DNA from: Lentisphaerota bacterium
GTDB lineage: Bacteria > Verrucomicrobiota > Kiritimatiellia > RFP12 > JAAYNR01
Direction of reading: 5' to 3'
DNA: 50,157 nucleotides
Assembly (NCBI GenBank): GCA_016873675.1
Contig: VGWG01000010.1
Span: 1 to 50,157, forward strand
How positions within the stretch are numbered: the first letter of the stretch is position 1; the number at the start of each line of letters is the position of its first letter. Positions 44,534 through 50,157 of the stretch are shown here, in pieces. The notes under the pieces are model-generated. The model saw nothing but the letters and a program-made list of their open reading frames with translations, was not told the DNA's origin and made no database searches. Position numbers and translations under genes: made by a program.

Positions 44534-46675
44534 GTGTGGCAACACCGATCCAGAGCGGGCTTTTCGATCGCGGAATTCATCGTCACGATCACGATCCTGC
44601 TGATCGTGATGACCATGGCGGCCGTGGGTTATTTGCATTTCATCCACGCCGAACGCCGGGGATCGGAGGTGGCGCAGCTCGACATGGACGTGCGCAAGGC
44701 GATCGAGATCCTGCGCGAGGGACTGCGGCTCACCACGATCGACCAGGTGGTCTTCTACCCGCCAAACACCCCGCCCCATCGGGCCATCAGCTACCCCGCC
44801 GTGGTCGACTGGGACCGGAATGGCCTCGTGGACCTCGAACCCGGCGGCACCAACGTGCTGTGGGGGCAGACGGTGGTCTATCACATCTGGCAGCAATCGC
44901 CCTACCAACTGCTGCGCACGACGTTCCAGCCGCGCAACAAGACCCTCTCCAATGAACAGCGGGCCGAACAGCTCCGGCGGGTCGTCGAGCAGCCCGACCA
45001 CGGCGCCGATTACGAGCTGGAGCCGTATCAGGGGACGACGCGCATCTTCAGCAATTTCTTCGAATGGAATCTCTCGTCCAAAAGCACGGCGTTCGACGGC
45101 TACAGCCCGGCCGAGGAGCGTGTGCCCACGCCCTTTGGCAGTTATGTGCTGGCGCCCGGAACGCACACGCTGTCGTTCCGCACCACCGACAAGAACAGCC
45201 TGAACACGACCGCGAGCTACCGGGTGGCGCTGGACACCCTCCGGCCCGCGTTCAGCGGCGGGGAGATCGAGGCCGAGGCGCTGACGGTGTCGAGCGCCAC
45301 CCCCGCCGCAACGGTTGTGACCACCGTTCCCGAAGTCTGCAGCGGCAACAACTACCTCAACTTCCCGGCCACCTCGACCAATCAGACGATGCTCGTCTCC
45401 TTCCGCAATGACGAATGGGTGGAATCCAATTTCCGCGCGGCCGACGTGCGCCAAAGCAACACCGTCTACACCGCCTTCGGCGCCAAGCTCGACAACTCGG
45501 TGGTCCTGGAGGGCGTCGGCGACACGTGGACCGTCGGCAACCACACCGATGATGTGACCGGATATTGGGAAGACATGCGCTCGGCCAACGGCATCCTGGT
45601 GCGGGTGCCGCTGGAGGGGGTCGAGTTCGGCGGAACGAATGTCGGCACCCTCGTCCGCTCCGGCTCGCTCTATCGCGTTCCCGGAGCCGCCGCCGCCGCG
45701 GCAGCCGGACGCTCGATCAGCACCCGCTGCCTGGAAATGGCCATCTACTACGATACGACGTTCGGCACCAACGCCGTGATCGCCGAAGTGGACAGCGATG
45801 GACAGATCGTGCCCGGCACGCAGGGGACGATCTTCCTGAGCCGCACGCATGCCGGAAATACGTCGGGGAGCGGCTACATGGTCTATGGGTGGTACGTCGG
45901 CGGTGCGACCTACCCGATCTCCACCGCGAAACGCTATGTCGTGAGCTTCTGGTTGAAGCCGACCGCCTCCGACCCGTGGTGCGCCAACTGGGCCCACCCC
46001 TCTTACAAGAGCCTGCCCCCGACCCGCATCCGCACGCTGACGACCAACGACCTGCCGAACGCGCAGAATCTGCTGGCTGCTTCGTGGTCCAACGGGACCT
46101 ACACGACGCGCGCCAAGGTCGTGGGCCTCATGCGGCTGGTCACGTCGTTCGCGCCCGCCGGCGAATTCTGCTCGCAGGTCTATGACACGGGTTTCGCCAA
46201 CCCCGCTTATACCAACGTGACGTGGTCCAACGCGGTCGTCAACACCGCCTACACGACCGTCGCCACGACCAACGCCGCCCTCGCCCTCTGGCTCCGGTCG
46301 GGCGCGTCCCCGAATCTGACCAACGTGGCCTGGACGGCCGTCGCCAGGGACACGGCGCCCGCGCTCGCCACGAGCGGGCGCTATGTCCAGTTCCGGGCGA
46401 CGCTGGCCAGCGACGCCCTCTCCTCGCTCTCACCCATCCTGCACCACGTGCGCCTGCGCTGGGACGCGCCGCCCGCGCTGGTCAACCTGAGCGGCGTGCT
46501 GTACAAGGGGCCCGACCGCGGCGCGTTCGAACTCCTGGTTGACGGCCAGCCGCTGGTGCGGTCGGTCCGCGTGGAGCTGACCCTGTTCCGGGATATTCCA
46601 ACGATCAATTACAAATCCGAGCGGCTGACTTCGTCCATGGTGGCCGAGGTCGAACCCCGCAACACGGGACGTTAG
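44534..46675 (+). CDS. Very large prepilin-like protein (PilW/PilJ position)
   Basis: A 713-residue protein starting at GTG 44534. The leader MWQHRSRAG is followed by FSIAEFIVTITILLIVMTM, with Phe+1 and Glu+5. The first 150 residues look like a pseudopilin (VRKAIEILREGLRLTTIDQVV). The remaining 550 residues are beta-rich, Thr/Ser/Asn-rich and adhesin-like, with several YxT/N repeats, far beyond a normal minor pilin of about 200 residues. It could be a tip adhesin. Thirty bases separate it from the first prepilin gene. The ribosome site is weak. Confidence 0.85.
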   Translation: MWQHRSRAGFSIAEFIVTITILLIVMTMAAVGYLHFIHAERRGSEVAQLDMDVRKAIEILREGLRLTTIDQVVFYPPNTPPHRAISYPAVVDWDRNGLVDLEPGGTNVLWGQTVVYHIWQQSPYQLLRTTFQPRNKTLSNEQRAEQLRRVVEQPDHGADYELEPYQGTTRIFSNFFEWNLSSKSTAFDGYSPAEERVPTPFGSYVLAPGTHTLSFRTTDKNSLNTTASYRVALDTLRPAFSGGEIEAEALTVSSATPAATVVTTVPEVCSGNNYLNFPATSTNQTMLVSFRNDEWVESNFRAADVRQSNTVYTAFGAKLDNSVVLEGVGDTWTVGNHTDDVTGYWEDMRSANGILVRVPLEGVEFGGTNVGTLVRSGSLYRVPGAAAAAAAGRSISTRCLEMAIYYDTTFGTNAVIAEVDSDGQIVPGTQGTIFLSRTHAGNTSGSGYMVYGWYVGGATYPISTAKRYVVSFWLKPTASDPWCANWAHPSYKSLPPTRIRTLTTNDLPNAQNLLAASWSNGTYTTRAKVVGLMRLVTSFAPAGEFCSQVYDTGFANPAYTNVTWSNAVVNTAYTTVATTNAALALWLRSGASPNLTNVAWTAVARDTAPALATSGRYVQFRATLASDALSSLSPILHHVRLRWDAPPALVNLSGVLYKGPDRGAFELLVDGQPLVRSVRVELTLFRDIPTINYKSERLTSSMVAEVEPRNTGR

Positions 46676-46714
46676 TTGCAGGCGCGCGACGCGATTCAGG
46701 GAAAGGGGGATGCC

Positions 46715-47800
46715 ATGAGAAAACAAAAACAGGGCCGGCAGGGCTTCGCCATGATCGTGGCCCTTTCATTCCTGGCGCTGATGGTGCTGGTGGCCACCGG
46801 GGTGCTCGCCTTCGGCCAGCAGCAGATGCACGCGGCCCGCCGGACGCGCGATTACCTCAAGGCCAAGGTGATCGCCGAGACGGGGCTGAACATCGCCTTC
46901 AACGACATTCGCGGGGATGTGGATCTCGTGACGGGGTACAACGGAGCCCCGATGGCGTTCGGCGACGGAACCTATGCGGTGACCATCACGAATGTCAGCA
47001 CCTCCGCCGATGGCCGGACCCGCCTGCTGCGGCTCACCAGCGTCGGCCGGTGCGGCATCGCCGATGCGCGGGCGTCCCTGGCGGTGCGCCACATCCACAA
47101 TACGAACACCTCGGGCAATCCCGATCTCGACAAGGTCCTGGTCAACGCCCTGACCAGTCAGAAGCAGATCGTGCTGAACGGCAACCCGACCGTCGTCGGC
47201 GACATCGCCTCGGCCACCCGGATCTCGACATCGGGCAACGCCTTCAATGTCACCGGCACGGGGTTTGCGCCGGACTTCAGCGGCCGTGCGAACCGGTTCA
47301 CCGGCGGCGTCAACACCAGCGACCCGTCGCGCTATTCGATCAACTGGGGCGCCGTGCTCTCCATGGACAAGTACACCTCCAAGGCCGTCACCCACGACGG
47401 CCGGGCGTTCTCGAGCTATCCCGCCAACACCATCGTGTACAGTCCGAATGACGTCTCCATCAGCGGCGGCACGATTCAATGCATGATCATTTCCGCCAAG
47501 AACATCCGTATATCGGGCAACGCGAGGCTGCTGCGGCCGGGCACCTACCCCGTGCTGGTGAGCCTGAACGGCTCGATCACGATCACCGGCACGCCGGAGG
47601 TGAACGGGTTCGTGGTGTCGCTCAGCGGCGACGCCCCCATGGGCAAGGCCGCCGGAACGCCCACGATCAACGGCAGCCTCTTCATCATGGGCGGGCTGCC
47701 GGACAGCGGCAACGTTAAGATCAACTACCTGCCGCTCGAGATCCGGCCGCCCGACACCCCCGACGCGCGCGACACCGTGGAAGTGGTCGCCTGGCAGTGA
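46715..47800 (+). CDS. PilX/GspK-like pilus protein with beta C-terminal part
   Basis: A 361-residue protein. ATG 46715 has a strong AAAGGGGG site just upstream. The leader ends KQGRQG, then FAMIVALSFLALMVLVATGVLAF. Position +5 is Val instead of Glu, as in GspK and some PilX proteins that sit at the pilus tip. After a helix (RDYLKAKVIAETGLNIAFNDI), the rest is beta-rich with repeated short strands (ISGGTIQCMIISAKNIRISGNARLL), resembling a beta-helix. It is third in the prepilin operon. Confidence 0.85.
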   Translation: MRKQKQGRQGFAMIVALSFLALMVLVATGVLAFGQQQMHAARRTRDYLKAKVIAETGLNIAFNDIRGDVDLVTGYNGAPMAFGDGTYAVTITNVSTSADGRTRLLRLTSVGRCGIADARASLAVRHIHNTNTSGNPDLDKVLVNALTSQKQIVLNGNPTVVGDIASATRISTSGNAFNVTGTGFAPDFSGRANRFTGGVNTSDPSRYSINWGAVLSMDKYTSKAVTHDGRAFSSYPANTIVYSPNDVSISGGTIQCMIISAKNIRISGNARLLRPGTYPVLVSLNGSITITGTPEVNGFVVSLSGDAPMGKAAGTPTINGSLFIMGGLPDSGNVKINYLPLEIRPPDTPDARDTVEVVAWQ

Positions 47801-47843
47801 CACACCCCGCCCCCCCGTCATCCCACCCCCTGGAGATCGTCTC

Positions 47844-48995
47844 GTGAGCACAGCGACCCCCCTCCCCTCCGCCAGGAACCTCGCCCAAACCATCCGCATA
47901 GACATCCTGCCCCGGTTTTCCGACACCGACGCCTCCGGCGACAAGGGCCGGGATGCGGGCGCCTTGCGCCGCACCCTGCTGAACGTGGCGGACTACCGCT
48001 TTCTTTTTGAGAATGCCTACGACGCGACCCTGCTGACGCACGAGGACGGCCGGATCATCGTGGCCAACGCCCGCGCCGAATGGCTGCTGCGCTGCGACGA
48101 GAAGACCCTCCAGGAGATGAATGTCCAGCACATCGTCTCCGGCATGGACGAGTCGGTCCTGGCCTCGATCAACGCGGGGTTGCAGACCGCGCGCTTCATG
48201 CGCATCACGGCCTGGTGCGCCCGCTCCGAGGGCGAGCCGTTCCCGGCGGAGATCGCGGTGACCCGCCTGGAGCACGCCGGCGAGGTCTGGCTGTGCTTCT
48301 TCATCCGCGATGAAACGGTCAAGCGCCGGGACGAGGAGGCTCTGCGCACCGTCCACAACGCCATGCAGAACGCGGGGACGGGGATCGCCGTTGCCGACCT
48401 GGACGGCCGGCTGGTGCATACCAACCCGGCGCTGCGCCGGATGTGGCGGATCGCCGACGCCGACGCGCCGACGCTCACCCTGGCCGCATTGCTGGGGGAG
48501 CCGGTCGCCGAGGCGGTGATGACCGTCGTCCAGCCGGACGCGCCGCCGACCTGGACGCACGAGCTTCCCGTGCATCACGACACCGAAGACCCCCGCTGGA
48601 TCCAGATCTCCGCGGCGGCCAACACCGACCCCGACAATGTCGCGACCGGCGTGGTGCTGTCGTTCGTGGATGTCAGCGACCGCTTCCGCGCCGATGCGAT
48701 CGAGCGGTTGCGCGAACGCGACCAGATCATGGCGCAGAGCCTCGGCGCCGTCTGCCACCATCTCGGACAGCCCACCACGGTGCTGCTCTCGAGCATCGAG
48801 ATGCTGCAACTGGCCGGCAACAAAGACCCCGCCCTCGTCAAGTCCCTGTTGGAGATGAGCATGACCGCGGCCGAAGAGATCCGCCAGATCCTCCGCAAGC
48901 TGAACGAAATGGACGTCTACAAGGCGGTCCCCTATCTCGCTTCGGCCACCGAGGCGCCCGCGACGGCGATCATCGCGCTCGACGCGTCAATCTGA
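47844..48995 (+). CDS. PAS-domain sensor with HisKA-like segment but no kinase ATPase domain
   Basis: A 383-residue soluble protein starting at GTG 47844 with GGAG upstream. Two PAS domains are seen: about 45-160 (YRFLFENAYDATLLTHEDGRI) and about 168-285 (MQNAGTGIAVADLDGRLVHTN). A dimerisation/phosphoacceptor-like helix pair follows (LGAVCHHLGQPTTVLLSSIEML, His302 or near it as possible phosphoacceptor). It then ends about 60 residues later with no N, G1 or G2 box, so no ATP-binding domain. It follows the pilin genes by 43 bp and may report to a partner kinase or act as phosphotransfer protein. Its end overlaps the convergent HAD gene by 9 bp. Confidence 0.85.
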   Translation: MSTATPLPSARNLAQTIRIDILPRFSDTDASGDKGRDAGALRRTLLNVADYRFLFENAYDATLLTHEDGRIIVANARAEWLLRCDEKTLQEMNVQHIVSGMDESVLASINAGLQTARFMRITAWCARSEGEPFPAEIAVTRLEHAGEVWLCFFIRDETVKRRDEEALRTVHNAMQNAGTGIAVADLDGRLVHTNPALRRMWRIADADAPTLTLAALLGEPVAEAVMTVVQPDAPPTWTHELPVHHDTEDPRWIQISAAANTDPDNVATGVVLSFVDVSDRFRADAIERLRERDQIMAQSLGAVCHHLGQPTTVLLSSIEMLQLAGNKDPALVKSLLEMSMTAAEEIRQILRKLNEMDVYKAVPYLASATEAPATAIIALDASI

Positions 48996-49589
48996 CAGCG
49001 CCCGCTCAAAGGCCGGCCAGTCGCCCACCCGCGTGACCGTCCCGCGCGGCGGGGTGTAGGCCCGGTTCCAGGGACGGTCAAAGACAAATACGCGGGCGGG
49101 TGTGTGGGTGCCCAGCCAATCGAGAGCGGAAGGGGCGTCTTCGAGCGCCACGTCAAACGACAGCGCGCGCAAGTCAGCGCGCGTCAGCGCGCGGGCGGCT
49201 CCCGGTTGCGGCGGCGGTTCGCGCTGGTATTTATCTACGAAGACGAGCGGCACGTCGCCCACTCCGTGGCGCTCCAGCCAGCGCTGAGACACGTCCCGCG
49301 AGGCGACGGGGCGCCCCGTGACGATCGCCACCTCCCAGCCGAGACGCCGCCAGCGGATGAGCGTCCCGATGGCGCCCGGCGTCGGCGCATAACCCAGGAT
49401 CGCGTCATCCGTGTGCGCCCGCTCCATCAGCCGCTCATATTGCCCGGCGTCCAGATCGAACGAGCGGCGCAGGTCAAACCAGCGGATGTCCTCGTACCTC
49501 ACGCACACGCCGAACAACGCGCGGGCCAGCCCGCACAAAGCCCGGGCGGTCTCACACACCACGTCGTCAAAATCCACGTAAATGCGCAT
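48987..49589 (-). CDS. HAD-superfamily 5'-nucleotidase-like protein
   Basis: A 200-residue protein from ATG 49589, just 12 bp downstream of tRNA-Pro on the same strand; the longer frame runs back into the tRNA and is rejected. HAD motif I is YVDFDDVVCET (Asp6, Asp8), motif II VTGRP, and motif III/IV is VALEDAPSALDWL. The ending VFVFDRPWNR is like the 5'(3')-deoxyribonucleotidase/NT5C group. Substrate not settled by sequence. It may be co-transcribed with tRNA-Pro. Confidence 0.82.
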   Translation of the reverse strand: MRIYVDFDDVVCETARALCGLARALFGVCVRYEDIRWFDLRRSFDLDAGQYERLMERAHTDDAILGYAPTPGAIGTLIRWRRLGWEVAIVTGRPVASRDVSQRWLERHGVGDVPLVFVDKYQREPPPQPGAARALTRADLRALSFDVALEDAPSALDWLGTHTPARVFVFDRPWNRAYTPPRGTVTRVGDWPAFERALSD

Positions 49590-49600
49590 CGTCTGGAAAA

Positions 49601-49677
49601 TGGTCGGGGCGAGGAGATTCGAACTCCTGACCTTTTGCACCCCAAGCAAACGCGCTACCAGGCTGCGCTACGCCCCG
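49601..49677 (-). tRNA. tRNA-Pro (anticodon GGG)
   Basis: A 77-base tRNA with encoded CCA (49603-49601). The acceptor CGGGGCG pairs with CGCCCCG. The anticodon loop is TTGGGGT with GGG at 49643-49641, in a stem TTTGC/GCAAA. The T-arm has TTCGAAT. All arms fold. Confidence 0.96.
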
Positions 49678-49764
49678 ACGGGGAAGAAAACGGTTGTAAG
49701 ATACCAGTGATTGCGCGCGGGGTCAAATGAAATGACAGATCCGCTGGTAATCGGTTAGCGACGG

Positions 49765-49822
49765 GGGTGTGGGACAGTGTGGGGGTGCGTGAGTGCGTGT
49801 GAGTGTGTGGGTGGGTGGGATA
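49765..49822. repeat. GT-rich tract, left arm of nested inverted repeats
   Basis: GTGTGGG, GTGCGTGAG and GTGTGAG units run to a GGGTGGGTGGG end. The complementary style (CCCACTCACGCACCCACACA) occurs at 50085-50125. The tract is like 4179-4221. Confidence 0.65.
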
Positions 49823-49842
49823 GGTGTCTGCGCGAAGCGCGA

Positions 49843-50067
49843 GGTAGGGCAGCGGCGTCCCGCCACGCCGCAGGCGAATGGATAAAGAGGCTCTTGCAAA
49901 ACCTCGCGAGTATGGGCGTGACACGGGCATCTTGCCCGTGTTTCACGGGCGGGACGCCCGTGCCACGGTGGGTTATGCAAGAGCCTCAAGGGAATTCTGA
50001 CCACTCACCCACCCCGCCTCGCGCATACCTTTGGCTTTCGGCGCGGCGGGACGCCGCCGCCCTACCC
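49843..50067. repeat. Middle inverted repeat of the right end
   Basis: Arms about 49842-49869 and 50040-50068 are 26 of 28 complementary by eye (core GGCGTCCCGCC at left, GGCGGGACGCC at right). They enclose the MITE-like element at 49887-49987. No gene is supported anywhere in 49678-50157. Confidence 0.55.
49887..49987. mobile_element. MITE- or REP-like palindromic element, 101 bp
   Basis: The ends GAGGCTCTTGCAAAACC (49887-49903) and GGTTATGCAAGAGCCTC (49971-49987) form 17-bp inverted repeats with one mismatch. Inside are two perfect 8-bp hairpins: CACGGGCA-TCT-TGCCCGTG (49922-49940) and CACGGGCG-GGA-CGCCCGTG (49944-49962). There is no coding capacity and no clear target duplication. It may be mobilised in trans by a transposase elsewhere; inference. 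Confidence 0.6.
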
Positions 50068-50084
50068 GCTTTCGCGCGGCCACA

Positions 50085-50125
50085 TACCCACTCACGCACC
50101 CACACACCCGCACACGGTCACAGTC
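50085..50125. repeat. CA-rich tract, right arm of nested inverted repeats
   Basis: CCCACTCACGCACCCACACA-style units, the reverse complement in style of 49765-49822. A run of ten or more C follows to the window end. Confidence 0.6.
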
Positions 50126-50157
50126 CCCCCCCCCCCGCCCCCAACCCCCCACGACCC

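Noticed and set aside
43919-45997. Open frame of 692 codons on the minus strand
   Set aside because: It is antisense to the prepilin genes, whose leaders and spacing are convincing, and it would run over the divergent promoter region.

Overview
The window is GC-rich, densely coded bacterial DNA from a Gram-negative organism: it encodes an outer-membrane secretin, a lipoprotein and many proteins with signal peptides. The mix of MoxR/DUF58/VWA proteins in one operon, a squalene-cyclase-like toroid protein, FGE-sulfatase-fold secreted proteins, a GH95 fucosidase and very large secreted proteins of unknown function suggests the PVC superphylum (Kiritimatiellota, Lentisphaerota or Verrucomicrobiota). 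That placement is inference; there is no rRNA in the window. No prophage, IS element or CRISPR array was seen.

Layout. 1-4.2 kb: a secreted coiled-coil protein, rpoN (sigma-54), a small repeat lipoprotein with its own promoter and terminator, and tmRNA. 4.2-10 kb: GH95 alpha-L-fucosidase, a ThyX-like protein, a membrane-tethered metallophosphoesterase, and a prepilin peptidase with a good sigma-70 promoter. 10-22.4 kb (minus strand): a six-gene MoxR - DUF58 - BatA-like - VWA - giant membrane protein - toroid operon with overlapping or nearly abutting genes after moxR. 22.5-33.7 kb (minus strand): five large secreted proteins (beta-propeller, two FGE-fold proteins, one large CBM9-like protein, one paralogue of the latter) behind a sigma-54-type promoter. 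33.9-38.8 kb (plus strand): a siroheme sulfite/nitrite reductase followed by a four-part siroheme-synthesis fusion protein. 39-49 kb: a type IV pilus-type locus, with pilM-N-O-P-like-secretin on the minus strand and three prepilin-like genes plus a PAS sensor on the plus strand, divergent from a 174-bp region with sigma-54-type elements pointing both ways. 49-50.2 kb: a HAD nucleotidase-like gene, tRNA-Pro(GGG) and a repeat-rich, gene-free end.

How it fits together. The prepilin peptidase at 9.1 kb would process the prepilins at 44-47 kb. rpoN in the same window may drive the pilus operons and the secreted-protein cluster, though no sigma-54 activator is encoded here. The fusion protein would supply siroheme to the reductase just upstream. 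Its most striking feature is that the HemC part stops before the third domain, which normally carries the cofactor-binding cysteine.
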